From Trichococcus patagoniensis (GTDB lineage: Bacteria; Bacillota; Bacilli; Lactobacillales; Aerococcaceae): 60,354 nt of DNA. Both the position numbers and the translations under genes were made by a program. Positions 9,541 to 17,497 of the stretch are shown here, in pieces. Numbering within the stretch: the first letter of the stretch is position 1; each line of letters starts with the position of its first letter. Below the pieces are notes generated by a model. That model searched no databases and had not been told where the DNA came from. It was given only the letters and a program-made list of their open reading frames with translations. The stretch covers positions 1-60,354 of the forward strand of contig NZ_QAOM01000020.1 of NCBI RefSeq assembly GCF_003051085.1. The letters are read 5' to 3'.

Positions 9541-10401
9541 ATGCTAGTAGGTGGAATTGAAGCAGGCGGAACAAAATTTGTGTGCGCCGTCGGAAATGAA
9601 AAAAATGAATTGTTGGAGCGGGTTGCTTTCCCGACGACGACGCCGGAAGAAACATTGGAGCAAGTATTTGCTTTCTTCGATCGTTTTGATTTAGCTGCAA
9701 TCGGAATCGGTTCCTTTGGGCCAATTGATGTCAACAAAGAGTCGGAAACATATGGCCATATCCTTTCAACACCGAAGCTGGCCTGGAAAGATTTTGATTT
9801 CCTGGGTGCCATGAAAGCCAGATACGATGTTCCGATGGGGTGGACGACGGATGTGAATGGCGCTGCTTTAGGGGAATCTGCGATGGGCGCCGCCAAAGGG
9901 ATGAAGAATATCATGTACATCACGATCGGCACAGGTGTTGGGGCCGGTGCGATTGTTGACGGGAAAATTCTGCAAGGCATCGGCCATCCGGAAATGGGGC
10001 ATATGCTGGTGCGTCCGCATGAACACGACCACTATGAAGGTTTCTGCCCATACCACGGTAATTGCCTGGAAGGTATGGCTGCCGGTCCTTCAATAGACGG
10101 ACGACTGGGTAAAGCCGGTAAAGACGTTGAACCTACCGATGCGGTCTGGGATTACATCGCTTATTATATCGCTCAAGCTTTGGAAGCTTACACGGTCATT
10201 CTGCGTCCGGAGCGTATTGTATTGGGAGGGGGCGTCATGAAGGTCCCTGGTATGCTTGATAACATCAAAGCGAAATTTACGAAGCTGCTTGCCGACTATG
10301 TGCCCGTCCCTGCTGTCGATGAGTATCTCGTGACGCCTGGCTTGGGAGATGATGCCGGCATTACCGGTGCGATCATTTTAGCAAACGAAGTGAAAGTGTA
10401 A
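9541..10401 (+). CDS. ROK-family fructokinase
   Basis: ATP-dependent sugar kinase, most likely fructose to fructose-6-phosphate, 286 residues. Seen: the N-terminal phosphate-binding motif GGIEAGGTKF (residues 4-13), ITIGTGVGAGAIVDG near 125-140, and a zinc-binding His/Cys cluster (HPEMGHMLV, HDHYEGFCPYHGNC) typical of the YdhR/GmuE type, which is a fructokinase. The Bacillus homologue belongs to the glucomannan (gmu) operon; here it lies about 1.3 kb from the gmu-like genes on the opposite strand. It is followed 42 bp later by an oxidoreductase and probably co-transcribed. Mannose or glucosamine as substrate cannot be excluded. Confidence 0.85.
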   Translation: MLVGGIEAGGTKFVCAVGNEKNELLERVAFPTTTPEETLEQVFAFFDRFDLAAIGIGSFGPIDVNKESETYGHILSTPKLAWKDFDFLGAMKARYDVPMGWTTDVNGAALGESAMGAAKGMKNIMYITIGTGVGAGAIVDGKILQGIGHPEMGHMLVRPHEHDHYEGFCPYHGNCLEGMAAGPSIDGRLGKAGKDVEPTDAVWDYIAYYIAQALEAYTVILRPERIVLGGGVMKVPGMLDNIKAKFTKLLADYVPVPAVDEYLVTPGLGDDAGITGAIILANEVKV

Positions 10402-10443
10402 GCAACTAGCGAACATTTTAAGACAAAAGGAGGATGTTATGGA

Positions 10444-11409
10444 ATGAAAATCAGATGGGCAATACTGGGCACAGGAACCATCGCCACCGAATTTGCTTCC
10501 GGTTTTGAGGCAGCCAATGCGGAGTTGGTTGCAGTAGCATCCCGGTCCAAAGAAAAGGCACAGTTTTTTGCGGAAAAGTTTGCTATTCCCGCTTATTACG
10601 ACGACTACGCGGAACTGTTGGCGGATGATGCGGTCGACGTCATTTACATCGCTTTGCCGCATAGCCACCATCATCAGTGGATCAAAGCCAGCTTGGAGGC
10701 AGGTAAGCACGTTCTTTGCGAGAAAGTCATCACAATCAATAAAGCGCAATTGGATGAACTCGTTCAATTAGCTGAAGCAAAGGGCTTGTATTTGGCCGAG
10801 GCGATGACCATTTACCATATGCCGCTCTACCGCAAACTGAAGGAGTGGATCGAAGAGCATGATTTGGGGCCGTTGAAAATGATCCAAGCTTCTTTCGGCA
10901 GTTTCAAGGATACCGATCCCTCCGTTTATTATTTCAATAAGGAATTGGCTGGCGGGGCGCTGTTCGATATCGGGACGTATGCTTTGTCATTCGTGCGCAA
11001 TTTCATGACCAGCAAGCCAACGGAAATCATGACGATGGGCAATCTGCATGAGTCAGGCGTGGACGAGTCTTCAGCAATCATCCTGCGGAATGCGGAAGCG
11101 GAACTTGCGACAATCTCTTTGACTTTCCGGGCAAAAATGCCGAAACAAGGAGTCGTTGCCTACGAAAAGGGCTTCTTCACGATCATGGACTATCCAAGGC
11201 CGACTAAAGCTGTCTTCACTTCCTATGACGGGAAAGAAACCATCATTGAAGCAGGTGCATTTGCCCAAGGATTGAACTATGAAGTGGCGGATTTCAGCGA
11301 ACTGATTCTCAACGGATCGGCAAACGAAACATTGGCCTACACATTGGATGTCCTTGAAGTGATGGATAAAGTCCGCAAAGACTGGGGTCTTGTCTATCCA
11401 TTCGAGTAA
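10444..11409 (+). CDS. Gfo/Idh/MocA-family NAD(P)-dependent oxidoreductase
   Basis: Predicted cytoplasmic sugar or polyol dehydrogenase, 321 residues. The N-terminal Rossmann domain starts with WAILGTGTIATEFASGF; the EKV segment in HVLCEKVITINKAQLDELV replaces the usual EKP catalytic lysine element, and GGGALFDIG-like GGALFDIGTY follows in the C-terminal beta-sheet domain. ATG 10444 follows AGGAGGATGTTATGGA. It lies directly after the ROK kinase. Substrate cannot be deduced; relatives act on inositol, glucose-fructose or trans-dihydrodiols. Confidence 0.82.
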   Translation: MKIRWAILGTGTIATEFASGFEAANAELVAVASRSKEKAQFFAEKFAIPAYYDDYAELLADDAVDVIYIALPHSHHHQWIKASLEAGKHVLCEKVITINKAQLDELVQLAEAKGLYLAEAMTIYHMPLYRKLKEWIEEHDLGPLKMIQASFGSFKDTDPSVYYFNKELAGGALFDIGTYALSFVRNFMTSKPTEIMTMGNLHESGVDESSAIILRNAEAELATISLTFRAKMPKQGVVAYEKGFFTIMDYPRPTKAVFTSYDGKETIIEAGAFAQGLNYEVADFSELILNGSANETLAYTLDVLEVMDKVRKDWGLVYPFE

Positions 11410-11419
11410 GCAACAGAAT

Positions 11420-11449
11420 GGGCTGTCTCGAGAGAGGCAGCCTTCTTTG
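11420..11449 (+). terminator. Terminator after the oxidoreductase
   Basis: GGCTG (11421-11425) pairs with CAGCC across an inner CTC/GAG stem, followed by TTCTTT. The same hairpin sequence recurs after tkt (21101-21135) and, in reverse orientation, near 50645-50668, so it travels with the dispersed repeat. Confidence 0.5.
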
Positions 11450-11718
11450 TGCCCGCTGACCGGAGGCGTGCGTGTAATCCGTCCCCAGCTCCGGTGAACG
11501 GTCTGCTCACCGGAGTAAACCGGTAATAATCGGACTGAACTTCGACGAGGCCACCTTCACCGGAGAACGCAATTCGGAATGCATCCTGAACTCCGGCGAA
11601 GCCTCCGTTCGCCGGAGAAGAGAGGGACAGATAGCCTTATTATTACCCGACCAGCTGTTACTGAGGCTTCAAAAAAAAATAAAAGAGGCCCGCTCATTGA
11701 ATTAATGAGCGGGCCCCG
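11420..11718 (-). repeat. Dispersed three-hairpin element, copy A
   Basis: Non-coding stretch between convergent genes. It holds three GC-rich hairpins at 11489-11515, 11540-11565 and 11591-11617 (27, 26, 27 nt; period 51 bp), each opening CTCCGG-like and closing CCGGAG-like, separated by linkers of about 24-25 bp. Its reverse complement matches 50365-50672 over about 300 bp, including flanks and linkers. Outer ends are hairpins resembling terminators. Confidence 0.85.
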
Positions 11719-11725
11719 TTTTTTT
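11671..11725. terminator. Bidirectional terminator before manA end
   Basis: GGCCCGCTCATT (11687-11698) and AATGAGCGGGCC (11704-11715) form a 12-bp stem with a GAATT loop, with an A-rich run to the left and a T run to the right, so it can stop transcription from both sides. Confidence 0.75.
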
Positions 11726-12683
11726 AGCTGTTTTTCGGGCCTGGGTTGGAGGCTATCAGTTCCATGCTGCCGGATAGGGACCAAGCTGAAACGGTCGCAG
11801 GCAGGATGAAGTGAGCGCCTTTTTGCAACGGATAGGTTTTTCCGTCGACGGTCAGGTCGCCGCTGCCTTCGATGACGCTGACCAACGTATAGGGAGCTGT
11901 TTTGCTGAATGCCAGTTCCGAAAGGATATCCCATTTATAGACAGTGAAATAATCGCTCTCGATGAAAGTCGTCACGGTATTGCCGTCCACTGCGGTGGTT
12001 TCGAAATGGTTGGCAGGATCTTTGTGCGGAATCAGCGATACATCGATGGATTGTTGGATGTGCAGATCACGCGTGTTGCCTTGATCATCCTTGCGGTCGA
12101 AGTCGTAGACGCGGTAAGTCGTGTTGCTGCTCTGTTGCGTCTCCAAAATCGTGATGCCGCCGCCGATGGCATGGATGGTGCCGCTCGGTACGAAGAAGAA
12201 GTCGCCTTTTTTGACTTTGATGGAGCGAAGCAGGCCATCCCAGTTTCCTTCTGCAATCATGGCCGCGAATGCTTCTTTCGTTTGGGCATTGTGTCCGTAG
12301 ATGATTTCGGCATCTTCATCGGCATCGATGATGTACCAGCATTCGGTTTTTCCTTGTTCTCCTTCATGCTTCAGTCCATAGTCATCATCCGGATGCACTT
12401 GGACGGATAATGCTTCGGCAGCGTCGATTATTTTGGTCAGCAACGGGAAGACGGGCGAAGCCGGGTTTTCGAAAAGTTCCGGATGCTCCTTGTAGAGGAC
12501 ATCCAGCTTGGTGCCGGCGTATTGGCCGTTCTCCACAGCTCCGGTGCCGTCGGGATGGGCGCTGATGGCCCAGCATTCCCCGGTATGCTCGCTGGGGATG
12601 TCGTAACCGTAGATGTCGCGCAGTTTTGTGCCGCCCCAGATTTTTTCTTGCAGGACAGGTTGGATGAACAATGGCTCTTGCAT
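11724..12683 (-). CDS. manA: Mannose-6-phosphate isomerase, class I
   Basis: Zinc-dependent isomerase converting mannose-6-phosphate to fructose-6-phosphate, 319 residues, the size of the short Bacillus ManA/GmuF type. Seen: early PVLQEKIWGGTKL, the metal-binding QVHPDDDYGLKHEG segment with QGKTECWYI (zinc Gln/His/Glu set), and FFVPSGTIHAIGGG. It is the last gene of the minus-strand gmu-like operon, 15 bp after the GntR regulator, which suits release of mannose-6-phosphate from imported mannosyl-glucosides. Confidence 0.92.
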   Translation of the reverse strand: MQEPLFIQPVLQEKIWGGTKLRDIYGYDIPSEHTGECWAISAHPDGTGAVENGQYAGTKLDVLYKEHPELFENPASPVFPLLTKIIDAAEALSVQVHPDDDYGLKHEGEQGKTECWYIIDADEDAEIIYGHNAQTKEAFAAMIAEGNWDGLLRSIKVKKGDFFFVPSGTIHAIGGGITILETQQSSNTTYRVYDFDRKDDQGNTRDLHIQQSIDVSLIPHKDPANHFETTAVDGNTVTTFIESDYFTVYKWDILSELAFSKTAPYTLVSVIEGSGDLTVDGKTYPLQKGAHFILPATVSAWSLSGSMELIASNPGPKNS

Positions 12684-12698
12684 ATTTTCCCTCTTTTC

Positions 12699-13412
12699 TT
12701 ATTGTTTGATGATGTCCGTGATGGTGTAGGATCGTGTATCGAAGCGGCTGCGGGCCGTCGAATATTCGAAAGGGGTCCCGTTGGTCAAGTAGACGACCTG
12801 TTCCACTTCAAGGATCGGAGTATGTTGATCGCACACGAGTTCTTGCCAATCCAGTTCATTGGATCGGTCAGCATGGATTTTTCGGTAGGCACCACCAATT
12901 TTCAAGGATAGCGTATCGCGGATATGATCGTAGATGGAACGGTGGATGATGTCCTCCGTCAGATCCTTCACCAATCCGGCCACAAAATAGGTATTTTCCA
13001 ATATATACGGTTTGTCGTCAATGATCCTCAGGCGTTGCAGATGATAGACTGGCTGATTATCCTCCAGCATCAACAAGGATTGGATATTTTTTGGAGGGAA
13101 CAGGATTTCGAAAAGGATGATTTTGCTCTTTACAGCTTTATTCGGAAACTGCCTGGATAAGCCTGCATATTCATCTGCTTTGGAATCTCCACTGTTCCAG
13201 AGCGCACTCTTGATGACAAAGGTGCCGACACCCCTTTTGCGGAAAATCAGTCCTTCCATTGCGATCATGTCGATGGCTTTCTTTAAGGTCATACGGCTGA
13301 CGCCGAATTCTTCTGCCAGGGCGATCTGGTCCGGGAGCATTTCATCTTCCGCGTATTCGCCATCAGCGATGCGGCGGCGCAGTTCATCCGCTATTTCTTC
13401 ATATTTTTTCAT
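12699..13412 (-). CDS. GntR/HutC-family regulator (GmuR-like)
   Basis: Transcriptional repressor, 237 residues. The winged helix (residues 1-70, with LPDQIALAEEFGVSRMTLKKA and GLIFRKRGVGTFV) is followed by a UTRA ligand-binding domain (about 90-235). HutC-type proteins bind GTNTANAC-like dyads, and such a site, GTCTATAC, lies at the operon promoter (16301-16314). It is encoded within the operon it probably controls, so autoregulation is likely. Effector is probably a phosphorylated beta-glucoside or mannoside; this is inference. Confidence 0.85.
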   Translation of the reverse strand: MKKYEEIADELRRRIADGEYAEDEMLPDQIALAEEFGVSRMTLKKAIDMIAMEGLIFRKRGVGTFVIKSALWNSGDSKADEYAGLSRQFPNKAVKSKIILFEILFPPKNIQSLLMLEDNQPVYHLQRLRIIDDKPYILENTYFVAGLVKDLTEDIIHRSIYDHIRDTLSLKIGGAYRKIHADRSNELDWQELVCDQHTPILEVEQVVYLTNGTPFEYSTARSRFDTRSYTITDIIKQ

Positions 13413-13524
13413 AAAGTGAGTCCTCCCGGGAATTAAACGATTTCACACTCCATTATACCTTAACGGTTGCGTCCGAAACAAGGCGCCCGTGCCTTGGGAA
13501 AAGCAGACTTGGAACGATAGTTAT

Positions 13525-13559
13525 CAAAAAAAGGCCCGAAGCTTGCTGCTTCGGGCCTT
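13525..13559 (-). terminator. Terminator after the gmu-like IIC gene
   Basis: AAGGCCCGAAGC (13531-13542) pairs with GCTTCGGGCCTT (13548-13559); on the minus strand seven T follow. It lies between IIC and the regulator, so regulator and manA levels may be reduced by partial termination. Confidence 0.75.
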
Positions 13560-13576
13560 CATTTCGGGAAAACCAA

Positions 13577-14863
13577 TTATGCAGCAACTTCCTCGACAGT
13601 AAGTGCCAAATTCGCTTTATCGACAACCATCAGGAATGGATACCACATTACTCCGACGATTGCGAAGTCAATCAATTGCAGCACGCCGCCCATAACGGAG
13701 TTGGTGGCCATCATACCGCTGAAAAACAACGGAACAGTCCAAGGAACCGTTACGCCTGTTGGAGTAGGGAACAATCCGGAGGCCATTGATAAGTAGTTTA
13801 CGGTCGTTACGATTAAAGGTGTCAAAATCCAAGGGATAGCGATGGATGCGTTCAATACAATCGGCAAGCCGAAGATGACAGGTTCGTTTACGTTGAACAA
13901 GCCAGGTCCGATCGCCAGACGGCCGATGTCCTTCATTTGACGGCTCTTCATGACGAATGCCATCAAGATGACTACCATCAACGTCATGCCGGAACCACCT
14001 AAACCAACTGTGAATGTTTCCATGAATGGCTTTGTGATGATGTGCGGCAGTGCTTCGCCAGCTTTAAAAGCATCCAGGTTTTCCAAAGCCAAAGTGTTCC
14101 AGATCGGATCCATGACGGAGTTGACGATGATTTGGCCATGTAAGCCGAAGAACCAAAGGATTTGCACGAAGAATAGAGAAACCAAAGTAGCAGGCAAGCT
14201 GCTTCCCAATCCGACAAGCGGTTTTTGGATGACTGTGTAGATGACATCATGCAAGTTTGTCGTGAACACGCCAGAAACCAATGCATTAAGCAGCAGGAAA
14301 ACGGTAAGTGTAGAAATTGCCGGAATCAGGGCAGCGAATGAGCGGGCAACGGCATCAGGAACACCTTCAGGCATTTTGATGACGATCCCTTTTTTGGTGA
14401 TTCTCACATAAATCTCAGCTGCGATGAAGGCAGCCAACATGCCGATGAACATCCCTTTAGCGCCCAAACGATCCAAGGAAAGGGCGCCGCTGACTTCAGC
14501 ACCGTCTGCAGTCGTAAAGTTGAAGGGTGTCAAAATCAGATAGGAAGCCAGTGATACAGCGCCACCGAAGATGCCATCCTCATCGTAGGAACGGGTCAGG
14601 TAGTAACCGATCCCGAAAGTGATGAAGATGGTCATGATGGACATGGTGGCATTTTGCCCATTGCCGAATAGGCCGCCGAGCGTTCCTTTCATATCATCAC
14701 TCCAGAACGGTAGGTTGTTCAATACAACGACGATTGAACCGAACATCGTCAGTGGGAAAGAAAGCATAAAAGCGTCACGCAATACTGCTAAGTATCTGTT
14801 TGAGCCGAGTTTGCCGGCAAGCGGAGTCAATTTTTCGGCTAAATTATCAATAAAATTATTCAT
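13577..14863 (-). CDS. celB: PTS lactose/cellobiose-family IIC permease
   Basis: Membrane-bound sugar-translocating subunit of a PTS of the Lac/Cel family, 428 residues, about ten helices. Seen: N-terminal FIDNLAEKLTPLAGKLGSNRYL, GGSGMTLMVVIL, the substrate-site motif NEPVIFGLPIVLN and the C-terminal GVTVPWTVPLFFSG segment. It follows the GH1 gene by 25 bp. Unlike Bacillus gmuBAC, no IIA or IIB gene lies beside it; candidates are the duplicated IIB-IIA pairs at 56849-57512 and 59194-59856. Likely substrates are cellobiose or gluco-manno-disaccharides. Confidence 0.88.
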   Translation of the reverse strand: MNNFIDNLAEKLTPLAGKLGSNRYLAVLRDAFMLSFPLTMFGSIVVVLNNLPFWSDDMKGTLGGLFGNGQNATMSIMTIFITFGIGYYLTRSYDEDGIFGGAVSLASYLILTPFNFTTADGAEVSGALSLDRLGAKGMFIGMLAAFIAAEIYVRITKKGIVIKMPEGVPDAVARSFAALIPAISTLTVFLLLNALVSGVFTTNLHDVIYTVIQKPLVGLGSSLPATLVSLFFVQILWFFGLHGQIIVNSVMDPIWNTLALENLDAFKAGEALPHIITKPFMETFTVGLGGSGMTLMVVILMAFVMKSRQMKDIGRLAIGPGLFNVNEPVIFGLPIVLNASIAIPWILTPLIVTTVNYLSMASGLFPTPTGVTVPWTVPLFFSGMMATNSVMGGVLQLIDFAIVGVMWYPFLMVVDKANLALTVEEVAA

Positions 14864-14888
14864 TAGTCATTTTCCTCTCTTAGAAAAC

Positions 14889-16283
14889 TTATGCGTCAAA
14901 ACCGTTGTTGTCTGAAACCTCTTTGAACCAGTAACCACTTTTCTTGATTGTGCGTTTTCCTTCATCCGCCAGATCCACCGCTATGAAGCCGTAGCGGTTT
15001 TTGTAGGCGTTGGTCCAGGACCAGTTATCCATGCACGTCCACATGTGGTAGCCTTTCACATTGCAGCCTTCCTGCAACGCTTGATGGACATACTTCAGAT
15101 GATTTTGGACAAATTCGATACGGTAATCATCTTCGATCCTGCCATCCGCGTTGATGTAGCGCTCTTCGCCTTCCACACCCATCCCGTTTTCGGAAATGAA
15201 GCACGGCAGGTTGCCGTAGTTGTCTCGGACGTTGATCAGGCAATCGTAAATGCCTTTTTCATATATTTCCCAACCACGGTACGGATTCATTTTCCGTTCC
15301 GGCCAGATGTAGTTGTCGAAGTAGTCATCCGGCATCGGTTTATCCGACAAGCGTTCTGTGCTTTCTTTTTTCATGATGCGTCTTGGCTGATAGTAATTGA
15401 TTCCCAGAATGTCGATGGTATTTTGTTTGATGAGTTCTAATTCCGATTGCGTATATTCTGGCAGGTAATCCAATTCCTTCAACAGCGAAACCAAATCTTC
15501 GGGGAAGGTGCCTTTGATGGCGGGATCCAAGAAGGAGCGATTGAAGAAGGCGTCAGCGAGACGGGCAGCCTTGACGTCTTCAGGATCGTTCTCATTGCGT
15601 GGGTAACTAGGCGTCAGATTGAGGATGATGCCGATTTGTCCGTCAAGGTTCATTTCATGGTAAATCTTTATGGCCTTCGCGCTTGCCAAAGTTTCATGAT
15701 AAGCGACTTGAACGGCTTTTTTCATATCCACGACACTAGGGTAGTGGAATTGGTAGAGATAGCCGCCTTCGACCGGAACGATCGGTTCATTGTGAGTGAA
15801 CCATTTTTTCACGCGGTCGCCGAACAGTTCGAAGCAGATGCGTGCGTAATCCGCATAGGCATCCACGACTTCTTTGCTTTCCCAGCCTCCTTTCTGTTGT
15901 AATGACAACGGCATATCAAAGTGATAAAGATTCATAAAAGGTTCGATGTCGTTGGCCAACAGCTCGTCGATGTAGCTGTTGTAAAAGGCTACCGCTTCTG
16001 GATTCACTGCGCCGACCCCGTCCGGAATCAGACGGCTCCATTGAATGGAGGTCCGGAACGTAGTGTGTCCCGTTTTTTTCATGAGTGCTATATCTTCTTT
16101 GTAGCGATTGTATACATAGGATGTGTCTTCAGGCCCGACTTGATTGAAGAACAGCTCAGGCTTTTGTTCGTACCAATGATCCCAGATGCTGGCACCTTTG
16201 CCGTCCCCGGGGATTGTCCCCTCTGTCTGCGGTCCGCTTGCTGCCGATCCCCACCAAAAACCTGCAGGAAATTCGTATTTCAT
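14889..16283 (-). CDS. GH1 6-phospho-beta-glucosidase (GmuD-like)
   Basis: Cytoplasmic glycosidase cleaving disaccharides phosphorylated during PTS uptake, 464 residues. The GH1 N-terminal signature FWWGSAASGPQTEG is at residues 9-22, the acid/base Glu lies in THNEPIV (about 175) and the nucleophile in ISENGMGV (about 365). The GPQTEG variant and overall order next to IIC, GntR regulator and mannose isomerase match the Bacillus gmuD lineage. It is the first gene of the minus-strand operon, with a cre site and a HutC-type operator at its promoter. Specificity for beta-1,4 glucosyl versus mannosyl links is not resolved. Confidence 0.88.
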   Translation of the reverse strand: MKYEFPAGFWWGSAASGPQTEGTIPGDGKGASIWDHWYEQKPELFFNQVGPEDTSYVYNRYKEDIALMKKTGHTTFRTSIQWSRLIPDGVGAVNPEAVAFYNSYIDELLANDIEPFMNLYHFDMPLSLQQKGGWESKEVVDAYADYARICFELFGDRVKKWFTHNEPIVPVEGGYLYQFHYPSVVDMKKAVQVAYHETLASAKAIKIYHEMNLDGQIGIILNLTPSYPRNENDPEDVKAARLADAFFNRSFLDPAIKGTFPEDLVSLLKELDYLPEYTQSELELIKQNTIDILGINYYQPRRIMKKESTERLSDKPMPDDYFDNYIWPERKMNPYRGWEIYEKGIYDCLINVRDNYGNLPCFISENGMGVEGEERYINADGRIEDDYRIEFVQNHLKYVHQALQEGCNVKGYHMWTCMDNWSWTNAYKNRYGFIAVDLADEGKRTIKKSGYWFKEVSDNNGFDA

Positions 16284-16300
16284 CTAAACAACCTCTTTTC

Positions 16301-16314
16301 TATGTCTATACATA
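16301..16314. promoter_or_regulatory. HutC-type operator for the gmu-like operon
   Basis: TATGTCTATACATA is a dyad whose core GTCTATAC fits the GTNTANAC rule of HutC-subfamily GntR regulators. It lies just after the predicted transcription start (about 16320 on the minus strand), where a bound repressor would block transcription. Confidence 0.6.
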
Positions 16315-16326
16315 ACTTCAAATAGA

Positions 16327-16364
16327 ATTATACAAAACTAAAAAAGGAAATGCAATCGATTTCA
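16327..16364 (-). promoter_or_regulatory. gmu-like operon promoter with perfect cre
   Basis: On the minus strand TTGCAT (16355-16350), 17-bp spacer, TATAAT (16332-16327). TGCAATCGATTTCA (16351-16364, plus strand) matches the cre consensus TGNAANCGNNNNCA at every fixed position and covers the -35, so CcpA binding should exclude polymerase. Confidence 0.65.
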
Positions 16365-16468
16365 ACGAAAAATATATATATTTTTATTTTTGGGTTATTT
16401 TCGCCTTATAACGAGAATTCACAGCAAGATTATGGTATAAAAAGAACAAACAGGTTTGGAGGCGATAG

Positions 16469-17392
16469 ATGATGAAGATTGGAGTCATCGGGTTAGGGAA
16501 CATTGCGCAAAAGGCGTATCTTCCGGTTATGGTCGAGATGCAGGATGAGGTCGAATGGCATCTGTGTTCCCGGAATAGGGAGACGCTGGAAACTGTAGGG
16601 AAAAAATTCGGCTTCCAGCATTTGTATACGTCGATTGAAGAATGGTTGGACAGCGGCATCGAGGCGGCTTTTGTGCATGTAGCGACTGTTGCCCATGCGG
16701 AAATCATCCGCAAGTTACTGGAGCGGGGCATTTCGGTGTATGTGGATAAGCCCATCAGTGAGGATTTGGAAGAAACAAAGGAACTGATCGAGTTGGCGGA
16801 TGCGAAGGGATTGCTCCTGACCGCCGGATTCAACCGCCGCTTTGCTCCGATGGTGGAACGTCTGAAAGGGATTCCTGACAAAAAAATGATCCTGATTCAG
16901 AAGGATCGCGTGAAGAACGTGGAACCGGTGCGTTTCGCTGTCTATGATCTGTTCATCCATATCGCGGATACGGCTTTGTATTTGTTGGATGATGAGATTG
17001 TTTCGGTGCAATCGCATCTGGTCGAAAACGAAGGGGAATTGAAACGGCTCTGGCTGATGCTTGAGACAAAGAGCACGACTTGTTTCGTCTCGATGAATTA
17101 TGAAGCGGGCGCCAATCAGGAAGTCATGGAAGTCCAAAGTCCGGAGGGGATTGCGCGTGTGCTGAACTTGACGGATATGACATTAACGCAAAAAAATGGC
17201 AAGCAGCAAGTTGCTTTTGGCGATTGGGAAGGAACGCTCCGCAAGCGAGGATTCGCACCGTTGATCGGTTCGTTTGTCGCAGGCATAAAGGAACATACTA
17301 ACCCCGTCTCCACAGAATCGAGCTACCTGAGCCACTCTTTGTGTGAGAAAATTCTCGCCGAAAACGGATTCGCAAGTAAGCAAAACGAATAG
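16469..17392 (+). CDS. Gfo/Idh/MocA-family oxidoreductase (MviM-like)
   Basis: NAD(P)-binding dehydrogenase, 307 residues. Rossmann start MKIGVIGLGNIAQKAYLPV; catalytic lysine element YVDKPISEDLEE at about residue 90; a short C-terminal domain compared with other family members. The ribosome site GGAGG at 16458-16462 can serve ATG 16469 or ATG 16472. It diverges from the gmu-like operon, and an extended -10 (TGGTATAAA) lies at about 16433-16441. Substrate unknown. Confidence 0.8.
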   Translation: MMKIGVIGLGNIAQKAYLPVMVEMQDEVEWHLCSRNRETLETVGKKFGFQHLYTSIEEWLDSGIEAAFVHVATVAHAEIIRKLLERGISVYVDKPISEDLEETKELIELADAKGLLLTAGFNRRFAPMVERLKGIPDKKMILIQKDRVKNVEPVRFAVYDLFIHIADTALYLLDDEIVSVQSHLVENEGELKRLWLMLETKSTTCFVSMNYEAGANQEVMEVQSPEGIARVLNLTDMTLTQKNGKQQVAFGDWEGTLRKRGFAPLIGSFVAGIKEHTNPVSTESSYLSHSLCEKILAENGFASKQNE

Positions 17393-17448
17393 AACGGGAT
17401 TTTTGTAGGTACAAATTATATATTTTTGTTAATTTGTTCGTACATATC

Positions 17449-17457
17449 TGGTATAAT
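17449..17457 (+). promoter_or_regulatory. Extended -10 promoter of the MATE exporter
   Basis: TGGTATAAT (17449-17457), 40 bp before the start, with no good -35 at the proper distance, as expected of an extended -10 promoter. Confidence 0.5.
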
Positions 17458-17497
17458 GTAAATCAGCAAGACCAGGATCATCAAATGGAGGTGAAGG

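Noticed and set aside
11557-11934. 125-residue minus-strand open frame in repeat copy A and the manA end
   Set aside because: Overlaps the real manA 3' end in another frame and consists partly of repeat sequence.
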